A stretch of 64,000 nt of DNA, taken from positions 2,809,057-2,873,056 of the forward strand of contig NW_006921534.1 of assembly GCF_000340215.1 (NCBI RefSeq), in the 5' to 3' direction. The notes below the pieces were generated by a model. It did not search any database. It saw only the letters and a program-made list of their open reading frames with translations, and was not told where the DNA came from. Of the stretch, positions 10,323-20,473 are shown piece by piece; position 1 is the first letter of the stretch; each line of letters begins with the position of its first letter. Made by a program: the position numbers and the translations under genes. Source of the stretch: Pseudocercospora fijiensis CIRAD86 (lineage: Eukaryota; Ascomycota; Dothideomycetes; Mycosphaerellales; Mycosphaerellaceae).

Positions 10323-10616
10323 GAAGTGGCCGGCATTGTGAAGATGAATCCACTAGCCTACCATTGGCATTCCTGTCCCATAGACGAGATCGTAGATAAG
10401 GAGAAAAGATGAATTTGATGAAGCCGTCGGGTGTATAGCTCGCTCGCGCCAAGACATTTAGACTTCGGGAGTCTTCATCTCGCCGCACATGCATGGCATT
10501 GACTGCAGGTCTACATCTTCATATATGCGAATACCTTTCGCTGCCACTGCAACTGAAACACCAAAATCAGACTATGTCGCCATCGATGACATAGCTTGCA
10601 AACTCAGAGGGCAGCC

Positions 10617-11471
10617 ATGGGACGATACAACTTCGCACCCCAAAATGTTCACAAGCAAGCAACACTACTATTAGACGCGAAACGGATGCCAGCACCACCA
10701 CCGTGGTATCCGGTAATTGGCAAAATTCCTCCTTCGACACGACTTTCGCGACCACCATTACAAAGACCTCAAAAACCAGGCAAGAAGGCATCACAACTGT
10801 TCAAACCAGTAAGTCTACAGTACGCAGAAGATCGGTTACGATGGGAGTACTACAATGATCATCCCTGGGAGCTTGCCAGACCGAGGGTGGTGCTTGAGGA
10901 TGATGGACGAGATCGAGAACGGTGGGACTGGAGTCTGCCTTTAGACTACAATTTGCGAAGGCCGAAGGTTGGATATACAGATGAATTCGGCAACGACCAT
11001 CGTGGTTGGGATCGAGTCATGCAGAAACAGTCCGCAAGGCCTATTAATGGAGAAAGGTAGGCATAATGATCTATGCGCAGGCAATTCCAGATACTAACAT
11101 GTGGCAGTGTCATTCAAAGATGGCAATATCTTCTTACGCATACAGAACTCTCCAGCCCTGCAGCGTACGACGTGGCACGGAAAGAGCTATACAGGAATCG
11201 ACATTACAAGGAAGTGCAACTTCGCGTGGCGAAGGAGGAGGCGCAGGCGACGGGTGCATACTTCGGTCTTGGACCCCTAGAAGTGGGAGAACTGCTTGAG
11301 GACAGAGCGTTCGAGAATTGGAAACTATGGGCTGTGAAGGAGACGCAAGCTTTGAGAGCATTAGCAGGAGCTGCATATTCTGGAGTGGATGAAACATCAG
11401 CAGTGGAGACACAGGAGCCTGAGCAGGCGGAACTACAGACGGCCAGAGGTGGAGCAGCGGACAGGCCTTAG
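10617..11471 (+). CDS. RSM25: Mitochondrial small-subunit ribosomal protein mS23 (Rsm25)
   Basis: Component of the 37S mitochondrial ribosomal subunit. Start MGRYNFAPQNVHKQATLLL; the family hallmarks follow: PPPWYPVIGKIPPSTRL, RPPLQRPQKPGKK, LRWEYYNDHPWELARPRVVL and LDYNLRRP. A 51-bp intron (11057-11107; GTAGGC, ACTAAC branch, CAG) joins NGER to SVIQRWQYLL. Exon 2 continues with YDVARKELYRNRHYKEVQLRVAKEEAQATGAYFG and a Glu/Gln-rich tail. Total 267 residues, normal for filamentous fungi. A more upstream in-frame Met (10596) exists but the MGRY start is the family's usual one. Confidence 0.93.
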
Positions 11472-11855
11472 ATACGCATTGAGACTGTATGATACCCATT
11501 CCGTTCAGGGACTTTCTGATCTGCATAGTGGCTCCTCTACGATGTACTACCCTTGCGGCGATGCGTGTGCTAGTCCTCGCACAATCCAATGGCCGTCAAG
11601 TCCAGATTACCCCGGGACTTCTGCCTCCCATCACACTGTGCCAGCCATCAGCATAAGTCAAAGCAAGGAAGTCTCTCTTCAGTCCGAGCTCATCAGAAGC
11701 TTCCTCAGCATTCTTAAACACAAATATCACGCTTTCCTGAATCTCATCGTCGTGCGATCTGGCCTCATCGTGAACGGCGATTGCCCAGTGGGTCATGAAC
11801 ATGTTACCTTCCGTTTGGACCGGTCCAAGGGCATCGATCACCCTGTGACGTGAAG
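11472..11855. other. Intergenic; nothing recognised
   Basis: Separates mS23 from the multicopper-oxidase relic. A minus-strand frame at 11596-11859 is open for 87 codons but resembles no family I know. Confidence 0.35.
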
Positions 11856-12592
11856 TCAAATCGTCGCCAGGCGTCCTCGCGCAGGAGTATCATTTCCTAT
11901 GCGCATCTCTCTCACTTCGCCACTGGGGGGTCCGTTTCCAACGACATCCTCCTTACATGTCGCGTCACCTTCATTGTCGCTGCCCTTCGCATTGCCCTCA
12001 TCAAAGCCATTCCGCTCCTTGTATACCTCCGGCACCTCCGGCCAAGCGTCGACTGCGTCCAAAACTACGACCGCCATACCACCTGCAAGATCAGTCTGTA
12101 TATGGCGGTGGAAGAGCCAAGCACCAGCATCCTCCACGTGGTATCGATATACCAGCCACGTATTGTTATTGACTCCTTCCAATGTTACGAAGCTGTTACG
12201 ATATAGGCCATGGTGGGTCCACGAAGTTGAAGGAGTCCCCCGTCCCCTGGCAAGTGCTTCTCGGCCTCGGCCTCGGCAACAGTGGACCATGGAAAAGAGC
12301 CTACGCCTCTACCCACCACGAATCCTTTGCTTGAATGCCGGTGCATTGGGTGGGCACGGGCGAATGGACTTTCCACGACGATGAAGTCGACACAGTCACC
12401 TTTCCGCGTCTTGATGACGAGATCTAAAATCTGCAAAGCCAGCACTGCCAACCCATCTCGATCATTTGAAATGAATAGATTTGCAGCAGCTGTACGCTTA
12501 AAGCATCGTCTATAATTTGTGATGGCAATTTTGACAAAAGCGTGCGGCCTGAGAGCTTTTCGAACCCACCGGTCACTTCGTAGCAACTTCAT
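11856..12592 (-). pseudogene. Dead laccase/ascorbate-oxidase-like multicopper oxidase, C-terminal domain
   Basis: Reading the minus strand over three frames gives the third cupredoxin domain: KGDCVDFIVVESPFARAHPMHRHSSKGFVVGRGVGSF (the HPxHxH copper site), then DSFNFVDPPWP in a second frame, then NSFVTLEG, WLVYRYHVEDAGAW and FHRHIQTDLAGGMAVVVLD in a third. Functional relatives read HCHxxxHLxGGM. Here the type-1 copper Cys is Arg and the following His is Asp, so two copper ligands are lost. Together with at least two frame breaks near 12185-12260 and no N-terminal domains, this is a decayed remnant rather than a gene with introns. Confidence 0.8.
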
Positions 12593-12816
12593 TTATTGCC
12601 TACTGAGACGCGAGCGGGCGACGGGATTCGGTGACCGAGATTTGAAGCATCGCTCACGACCTCAAAACCATATCTCAATGAACTCTGAAAATCCTGCAAT
12701 GCAATCCGAGAGCAATTGCATTCAACATAGGGCAATCATCCCATCGGTAAGTCGCACTCTGGCAAGCCTGACTCTGGTGGACCTTACTGACAAGGCTGGG
12801 GCCAGGAAATATCGAA

Positions 12817-14065
12817 ATGGCCATCTATATGCTGAGATATCCCTTGCTTCTAATAGCATATCTTGCGGCCACTCGATCCCAATCGCTTCAGAAAGCACTT
12901 GATACAGAGTCCTCAGCTTCGACCTTTCATTCGCTCCTCCAGCAATTCGAACTTTTGGAAACATTTGATTCTCTGTCCAACGTTACGATTCTCGCGCCAA
13001 CAAATCAGGCATACAACGATCTTGCTCCACGGGGCTTCAACGTTAGCGAAGTCCCAGCCCCGGTTGCGAAAGCACTCCTGTCATACCATGCCTTGCAAGG
13101 AGTCTATATGGCCGATGACCTGGGAAAAGCAGCCATTGTCACTCACAGCCACTTAGTGCCACCTGCGCTGACAAACGTGACCAAAGGCGCAGCTGTCAAG
13201 TTGTCGAGAGGCAACGCTGGACAAGTGGTAACTGAGTCGGGCTTGCAAGTCATCGGTGGCTCGGAGCATTCGAACGTCATCTTCGATAAAGGTGTGATCC
13301 ACATACTAAACTCCAGCATGGTGTTACCTCAGAACATCTCGGTGACGGCAGAAGTGAACGACCTTACAACTTTTCTTGACGCTGTTGAGCAGGCTGGACT
13401 TATCCCGGAATTCGAAAGTCAAGCCGACGTCACACTTCTGATACCACACAATGAGGCTTTGCATGGTCTTCAACAGCTCATAAAGCTTTTGCCCACCGAA
13501 CAGATGACTGCGATTTTACGATACCATGTTATACCGCACAAGGTCCTATACCAAGGGATCATTCCTCATGGAAAGTCCACTTACGACACGCTTCAAGGCT
13601 CGACTGTCACCATCGAACACCAAGGCGATGTAGAGTTGACAGTGAATGGGAAAGAAATTATTCGCAGCGATTTGCTGCTTTACGGCGGTGTTGCTCACAT
13701 TATTGATGGACTTCTGATACCGGAGCAAGGTACGACGAATGTCCAGAAGCTTTCAATCTGTTGTTCATCTTTTGCTAAATAAAGTGGCAGCTTTTGAAAG
13801 CCCTTCAGAGCATAATTCTGGCATAAATATGGCAGAATTGACAACTATGCCTGCAGATGTTATCGAGCTACTGCTTAACAATGTTCTCCCAGGCGTGAAC
13901 ATTGGTACAGGGTCGATGGTTGCGCTTGGGTTTCTCGGCTTTGCGGTCCTAATTGGAGTGTTCCATGTTGTTCAACAACTATTGGAAGCCCGCGGTTCCG
14001 GCCTCCACATTTCTGGTACCAGATTTGCGAAGCGATTTGGCGTGAAGTGTTTAACGTCGCAGTGA
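12817..14065 (+). CDS. Secreted/membrane protein with two fasciclin (FAS1) domains
   Basis: FAS1 domains occur in cell-surface adhesion proteins. Start at 12817 (Met 12829 is an alternative) gives a hydrophobic signal peptide (MLRYPLLLIAYLAATRS). FAS1-1 spans about residues 25-170 (VTILAPTNQAYNDL; SNVIFDKGVIHILNSSMVLP) and FAS1-2 about 175-305 (VTLLIPHNEALHGL; LRYHVIPHKVLY; GGVAHIIDGLLIPEQ). A 55-bp intron (13730-13784; GTACGA, GCTAAAT, AAAG) restores the frame to a second exon of about 93 residues with a transmembrane segment (SMVALGFLGFAVLIGVF). Without splicing the protein would stop at 13782 soon after FAS1-2. Total 397 residues with several N-glycosylation sequons. Anchoring at the plasma membrane is inferred. 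Confidence 0.82.
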
Positions 14066-14879
14066 GCAGAAAAAAATTTAGAGACATGGATCAGCAAGGG
14101 CTGGGATAGGATACAATACAATACAAAGTTCAGCAGTATCTGCGCGGCGAAACATCGCGAAACTGCTGCTAACACGATCAAACTCGAGGCTCACCTTTAG
14201 AACAGCATCAGGGAACGATGAAAACCTTGATCAAACTCGAGGCTCACCTTTACAACAGCATCAGGGAACGATGAAAACCTTTCGAGTTTCGACTTTCAGA
14301 CAGCACATCTCTGCAAGAGGATGGCTGGGAGGGCGAGGTCAGCTGAAGAAGCTATTCGTCGAAGCGATTGCATTTGCAGGAGCTGAGCCGGCATCCTGCA
14401 GCCACGAATCCTACAGGAATACACGCAGCACTTCGACTTGCGCCTCAGCTCTGATCTCAGCTTCTGCTCTGCCTTCGCTATGCTGGCTGTGCTGGGGAAA
14501 GGTTGTCATTCCCGGATTTAATTGGCAGCCTCCCGTTTCAGATGCCAATACTCACTTAGCCTGGCCAGCTGAGTACTGCTCTGATCGGCTTCGCTTGACT
14601 TTGTATAGCTGACGTTGAACGACGCAAGGCCGCCGCTTGCATCAGAAATAGATCAAAATATTGATTCACCCGGCACGCATACCGTCCGAAACGTAAACAA
14701 GGCTGGCCTATGAGAAATGCGGTCGGAAGCTACCTCTGTTATTGCCGGGCCAGTTCAGGCACAAACAAAACTACTAACGACTGCCGCGCCACCTTGCTTC
14801 GCTGTCTGCATCACTTTGATGAGATAGCGCAACAGCGCTACATGGCAGATTCCGACCAGCTTCAACCCTATATTATCAA
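14066..14879. other. Intergenic with a tandem duplication
   Basis: No gene recognised. Contains the 53-bp direct repeat listed separately and, further right, probable upstream sequence of the membrane-protein gene. Confidence 0.4.
14176..14281. repeat. Tandem duplication, two 53-bp units
   Basis: Units 14176-14228 and 14229-14281 begin GATCAAACTCGAGGCTCACC and differ at one visible base (TTTAGAA against TTTACAA). The near identity shows a recent duplication in the 3' flank of the FAS1 gene. Confidence 0.95.
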
Positions 14880-17029
14880 TTGACAATACCAGTATGTTCG
14901 AAGCCTTCACAGCGAGACGTCTCGATGACTTCCGATGCCAATGCCAGACCCTGGCGCCAGCCTAGCTGGAGCACTACATACTCTAATGCATTGTCGCACA
15001 GCAAAAGCAGAGACACAGTGGACTTAAAAGAGGCCAGGTTGGGACAAATCGAATCGAATGGCGACACCAATCCTTTGCTTCGGCAGACAACATCATCGAA
15101 CGTCAAGGGCTGGCCAACTGCACCGAAAGCCATCAAGACCACAGCCATCTCATTTCTGTCCGAGTCATTGGTCGACATGCCCTTCTTGCGTTCTCGGTTC
15201 TGTTCCTCGAGTTTGCTTTAGCAGTCATCTGGTTTGATCAGAAAGAGACCGCCGAGTGGCCTCGAGTGAAGACTTTGCTGTATAGAGGCTCGAGAGTGGG
15301 ACCGAGCGTGTTCCCCATCCTGTTCGCCTGCGTGATTGGTCGCGTAGCGCATACGACCCTTCTCTGGAGACTGGAAAGAGGCGAACGTCTCGGTGTCCTG
15401 GATCTACTCGCTGGGAGCACATCCCTCACCAGTACCGTCACCTCTCAGTTACGCTCAAGAGTCATCAGCATGTTGGGAATCATACTTGTTGTAGTATGGG
15501 CTCTGTCACCCGTTGGAGGTCAGGCATCAATTCGTCAACTCAGCTTTGGAAACGACACATCATCCTCGAATGCGACTTTCACCTACATGACACCAACCTC
15601 GAACGCGCTGGGCTACTATGGTAATCAATCATCGTATCCAATGCTCCACGTGCCCAACACTCTCTTTCTTGCATCGCTGATCGCAAGCCCAGACATGAAG
15701 CATTCGGCATTGGACCTCTGGGGCAACTTCAAAGTGCCTTTGTTGGAATCTTTCGAAAGTGCTGGTAGACCTGACCAGAACGGATGGTACAACACCAGCG
15801 CCCCCGATATACAATACGCGTCACTCGTCGGCGTTCCGATAACCAGCAATACGACTCTCCCCGGCAAAGACCACATCTTCAAGGCCGAGACATCATATCT
15901 TCACGTTGAATGCCCGAGTGTCAATGTGACTTCATCAGAACCCACTTCCGCCCTCAATGGCAGTACTTTCAAAGGTGCCGGTACCACATTGTCACTGAAC
16001 TTCGATGCCAGCTGTGGGGGCGCGTCTGACTTCACGAATGGATCTATTGCTGGCTTCGACACCTCATGCACACCACCAAAATTCGATGGCGCGGAGCCGC
16101 CTTGTAACTTCACATACTACGACTGGTACAGTGAGGCATCGTCGTTCTGCGAGATCGTGACCACGTATGTCGAAGTGGAAGTTCTCTGCCCTTCAGACTC
16201 ATCTTGCGCTGCTCGGAGCATTCGCCGCTCTCGTCTGCCTCATCCACCAGCAACGCAAACAGTGTTGAATGCACATATGGAAGGAGAAAATGGACCCACA
16301 AACTTCAATTGGGGTCTCTTCTCTGCGGCCTTTGTCACTTCAAGCACGGGGAATTCTGGCTTTCCCACCGCAGTGCAATGCTACCTAATCGATCCTGACA
16401 GCCCGTTAGACGTGCTGGCAGCACTCTTGAGCAAGAAAACCGCACCCGGTCTTCCTGTCACCAGGACATCTTATGAGATCCGCATGGGCCAATTGATCAA
16501 CGCATATTGGACCAGCCTGACAGCATTCCAGGCGTTATCTCAAGCCAAAGCCACAGGAAAGACAGACCATACCTTCAACATGACCCAGGCTTTACTTGCT
16601 GGGAACACTCACGACCTCTTCCTGGGCAATTCGTCGACCGTCACAGGACAAGAAATAGCCCACTTTGAAATTTTCGTCTGCCATCGTGGCTGGGCAATCA
16701 CACTATGTGCAGCATCATTACTTCTCATCGCGGCATGTCTGATTCAGCCCATGATCAGATGCTTCTTCAACAAAGCACCTGACCTCTTACTCAACGTTTC
16801 TAGCCTTGCGACAAGGGATAATCCGCATATTGCTGTGCCCGGGGGCGGAACGGCGATGAATGGATCGGAGCGAGCGAAATTACTGCAAAAGATGAAAGTA
16901 AGGCTTGGGGACGTTGAGCCTGGAAACGATGTGGGCCATCTTGCGATTGCGAGTGTCGATGGTCGCGAATCTGGAGCTGGGTCTGAGACGAGTCTGGGAA
17001 GAGTGCGCAGAGGACGACTGTATAGATGA
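14880..17029 (+). CDS. Large integral membrane protein, N-glycosylated ectodomain; 5' part frameshifted or misspliced
   Basis: The main frame runs from before 15158 to the stop at 17029. Hydrophobic segments: ALLAFSVLFLEFALAVIWF (about 15179-15235), VFPILFACVIG, ISMLGIILVVVWALSPVGGQAS, and near the C-terminus ITLCAASLLLIAACLIQPMI. Between the last two lies a ~400-residue region with many N-x-S/T sites and paired cysteines, so probably outside the cytoplasm. The WALSPVGGQAS motif after the third segment is common in fungal multi-pass proteins of unknown function. A plausible N-terminus (MTSDANARPWRQPSWSTTY ... DLKEARLGQ) is in another frame that starts at 14880. No good GT...AG pair joins the two near 15150-15170, so a frameshift or an unusual intron is possible. 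Confidence 0.65.
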
Positions 17030-17748
17030 GGTCAGCGTAAAGCGTAAAAGGTCACGCATCTAATCTCGTGTCAAGTGAATGTGAACGCGCTTGGCATGGC
17101 GCAGGTAGTCTGTGCGTTATGTTAGCACCATACTCATAATCTGTCGCATCTCCTGCTTCAACTTTACAGCAGCAGCATCTCGTCATCGCAGCAAAACTGC
17201 CAACATTCCCACCAAAAAAAAGCATCAAGAGCGCACATCTCCACATGCCGCAGAACAGTCCACGTCAATTGAGAGTGGCTCGCGCATCACTGCCAACGTT
17301 GCGTACGATCTTAGATACCATGGTACATCCCAATCTCCATCATGGAGACTGCCGAGAAAACCGCGAATCCAGACGCATGCCTCCTTGGCATCACGCCGGA
17401 ACTGCGCAATGATATGTACCGACTAGTTTGCGGATAAAGCAACTACCATATCAAAGGCTTCAGCACCTGAGGTCATCGCCAGCATATTGGGGATTGCTCC
17501 AATAATGCTAGCTGAAGAGGCGTGGCATTCTTCCTCCAACATTTTGCGTGCCACGAAATTGCCCGGTTCGGAAGCAGTGACAGCAAGGGCGTCGAACGGA
17601 TGGCACATGAGAGGGACGTTGGTGTCAAAATTTCTCGAATGCCATTTGTACATATGAGAGTATCCCACTGCCCGTTTCGCTACGCCATGTTCTCTCTGCA
17701 GGTCTCCTTGCCTCTTCTGCTCTCGATACCCGTCTGATCCGCACCCAT
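17030..17748. other. Intergenic between convergent genes; nothing recognised
   Basis: Lies between the 3' ends of the membrane-protein gene and the Cox8 gene. Frames are short and unconvincing. A long minus frame through 17423-18415 only arises by reading through the Cox8 introns. Confidence 0.4.
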
Positions 17749-18085
17749 CTATTGGTTCTTTTTTGTCTGCCAGACTGCACACCAGATTAGCACACCTGGA
17801 GTTCCAACCGCCGCGCCCATACTTACCAGCAATGCCGAACGGCGTAGCAAATCCAACGACTGCAAAACTCGTTAGCGCTTGCCTCCTGCTTTTCCCGGCC
17901 ACTTCCAACATACACATGAAGGTCCAGTATCTCACAGCAAAGAATCGGGTGAGCGGGTTGAATGGAATATTGCTTCGTGGGCCTTCTGGGTAGTGGTATG
18001 GCGAGCTGAACTGAGGACGTGTGGTCGAGAAGTTACGGCGGGCGGCCGCGAAGGCGTTGCGCTGAGCGATCTGGCGGGCGAGCAT
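17749..18085 (-). CDS. COX8: Cytochrome c oxidase subunit VIIc/Cox8, three exons
   Basis: Small inner-membrane subunit of respiratory complex IV, nuclear encoded and imported. Exons 18085-17914, 17859-17827 and 17774-17749. Intron 1 has GTATGT, GCTAACG and TTGCAG; intron 2 has GTAAGT, GCTAATC and GTGCAG. The product is 76 residues: a presequence (MLARQIAQRNAFAAARRNFS), the hallmark FSSPYHYPEGPRSNIPFNPL, then one membrane segment with WTFM and ATPFGIAVWQTKKNQ at the end. Length and motifs are those of fungal Cox8/VIIc. The second exon is only 33 bp. Confidence 0.92.
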
Positions 18086-18769
18086 CTTCGCGGTGGGTGT
18101 CAGTATATGTGATGGTTCAGACAGGTGTTTGATGGCGGTATTACTTTGACAGGGAGCTCGGATGGGGTTCGATGGGTGCTGAGATGTGGTGATGTCGTCT
18201 CGCAGAGCGGAAGTGAAGCTGCGGATTGAACGGGATGAGCCGGAGACAAGCCTGAGGCCACGGGCTTGGCATTTTCTGTCAGCTCTTAGTAACAAGAAAG
18301 ATGCCATGCTGCTCTGCTCTGCTCCACACATCGTCCCGCAATCCCAGAGACTGCTCTCCGGGGCAGACATCCGAAGAAGACACGCAAGTTGGAGTATTGC
18401 GAGCAAACCGAGCATTTCCGAAGCTGGGCGGAAAATGGAATCAAGTGTGCGGAAATGGCATGAACTTCAGAGGCCGACGCTTGCCGATATGGAAGCGCTT
18501 CTCGGATTTGGCTCATCCAGATTGACCAAGAGCTCTCATAAAAAAAGAAGTTATGGGGTTCGAAATGCGGATATCGCATCCCTGAGCACGACATCGGCGT
18601 CGCTCCGGCATCTGAGTTCACAAGCATATTTTCGGCCACCAAGGTGGGATGTTTGGAGGGGCACTGTCACCGTCGAAACGAGGTTTTTGATTCTCTTATA
18701 TCCCTTCTCTTCCCGCAATCCTTAACAAGAATTTGTCTACCATCCGAAACCCCGATTGAAACGCCCAGC
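18086..18769. other. Divergent promoter region of Cox8 and the aldo-keto reductase
   Basis: About 680 bp between two divergent starts. A 179-codon plus-strand frame at 18186-18725 and a 118-codon minus frame overlap each other; neither resembles a protein. The right end (18690-18769) is pyrimidine-rich, as is common before fungal starts. Confidence 0.4.
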
Positions 18770-20004
18770 ATGCCTCTCGCTGACTCCTTTCAACTCAACA
18801 CCGGAGCTAAGATACCTGCAGTGAGTATGCCCTAGTGTATAAGGCATGATTCCGTGCATATGTGTACGACCGAGCCAGCGATGTCAGAGATGGCAGCACT
18901 GTCTCCGCGCGGTGTTTGGGAGTGCCTATCGTATGAACTATTGCTGACCCTTATTCCCATTGCTTTCAGGTTGGGTTTGGCAGCAAGTCGCCAAAAGTCT
19001 AGAGAGTGTCACCCCCACTGACCTGAATTTTCAGCATGGCAAGCTGCTCCCCACGAGGTCGAGAAAGCTGTTGAAGAAGCGTTGAAGCAGGGATACCGCC
19101 ACATTGATGGTGCAGCAATCTACCGCAACGAGAATGAAGTTGGCCTCGGTATCAAGAAATCAGGAGTGAAGAGAGATGAGATCTTCTTAACGGGAAAGCT
19201 TTGGAATCGGGACCACAGACCGGAAGACATTGAGAAAGCCTTGGACAGTTCACTCAAGGACTATGGCACCGACTACCTAGACCTGTACTTGATGCATTGG
19301 CCAGTGTAAGACCGACGGATTGGCTGATTGGATCTCTCGCTAACGTTGGTAGTGCCTTCCGCCCTGGTGACAAATGGTTTCCACTGAATGAAGATGGCGT
19401 TTTCGATATCGACACCGAGTACCAAACTGACGAGAAGATCGCCGAAACGTGGAATGCCATGACCAAGCTTGTGGCCACGGGCAAGGTCAAGGCAGTCGGT
19501 GTTTCCAACTTCGACATCAAGAGATTAGAGCACCTCCTCAAGAACACCAGCGTCGTACCTGCTGTCAACCAAATCGAGGCTCACCCATACCTCCAGCAAC
19601 CAGAGCTGACAAAGTACTGCAAAGATAGAGGCATCTTGGTCGAGGCATATTCACCTCTCGGCAACAATCAAACCGGCGAGCCACGAACCGTCGACGATCC
19701 CAAGGTCCACGAAATCGCAAAGGCAGTTGGCCTCGATCCAGGTGCCGTCCTGGCTGCATGGGGTGTTCAGCGAGGTACTGTGGTGCTTCCCAAGTCTGTC
19801 ACGCCTTCAAGAATCGCTGCGAACTTGAAGGTCAAGGAACTCCCATCAGAGCATTATGAGGCATTGAATGCGTTGGAGAGACACAAGAGGTTCAACTTCC
19901 CTGCTCGGTGGGGAGTTGACATTTTCCACGAGGTCGGTGATGAGTACGTGCAAAAGGCTGCGAAGGAGACTGCGGCCGAGAACAAGGAGAAGTTCACTAT
20001 TTAG
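18770..20004 (+). CDS. NAD(P)H-dependent aldo-keto reductase, four exons, one GC-AG intron
   Basis: Reduces aldehydes/ketones to alcohols; closest in look to the fungal glycerol dehydrogenase/Gcy1 group. Exons 18770-18820, 18970-18982 (13 bp), 19035-19305 and 19353-20004 give 328 residues. Exon 1 reads MPLADSFQLNTGAKIPA, then VGFGTWQA is assembled across introns 1 and 2. Intron 2 begins GCAAGT, a non-canonical GC-AG intron; ACTGACC and TTTTCAG follow. Catalytic tetrad positions are visible: Asp and Tyr in GYRHIDGAAIYRNE, Lys in LTGKLWN, His in LMHWPV. Cofactor-binding motifs near the end include VVLPKSVTPSRIAAN. The gene converges on the NRPS-like reductase gene 470 bp downstream, so a joint role is possible but not shown. 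Confidence 0.9.
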
Positions 20005-20090
20005 ATAAAAAGTATCCGATACAGATTAGAAGGGAGCAAGGAAATCATAGAGACTGGGGTTCTCGTCCATTTCTTGACGTCGTCTCTCGA

Positions 20091-20232
20091 TGGGCAATCG
20101 AAATTATCTATTGCCTGCAATTGTAATTCCCATCAATAACACACGACTGTTGACCTGATTATGGGCAATTGAAATTATCTATTGCCTGCAATTGTAACTT
20201 CCATCAATAACAAACGACTGTTGACCTGATTC
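20091..20232. repeat. Tandem duplication, two ~71-bp units
   Basis: Units starting at 20091 and 20162 both begin TGGGCAAT(C/T)G(A)AAATTATC and contain TTGCCTGCAATTGTAA and CGACTGTTGACCTGATT, with a few substitutions. They lie in the short space between the convergent AKR and NRPS-like genes and may form part of their 3' flanks. Confidence 0.9.
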
Positions 20233-20473
20233 TGGGAAATTCGCGACTAAGAAGAAGTAGCCAGGTTCTACTAGACTAGATCCAGAATATGAATGCACTA
20301 CGGCTCATTGGGTGAGTGATGTAGAAGCTAAGAACGAGATGTTGGCAAGTGATATTATATTCAAAGAAGTTTATGCATATTAGCCTCTCTCGGGCTGACA
20401 GGAACCGTATCCAAGATACCTGCTATGCTCCTTGCTCATGTATCAAGAGCTAATGCTTCACCAGGTCATCAGT

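Noticed and set aside
17423..18415. A single 330-residue minus-strand protein
   Set aside because: It only arises by reading through both Cox8 introns; the recognised Cox8 exons with good splice signals explain the core, and the rest has no family.
18186..18725. 179-codon plus-strand frame between Cox8 and the aldo-keto reductase
   Set aside because: It overlaps another open frame on the other strand, lies in a shared promoter and has no domain or coding bias visible.
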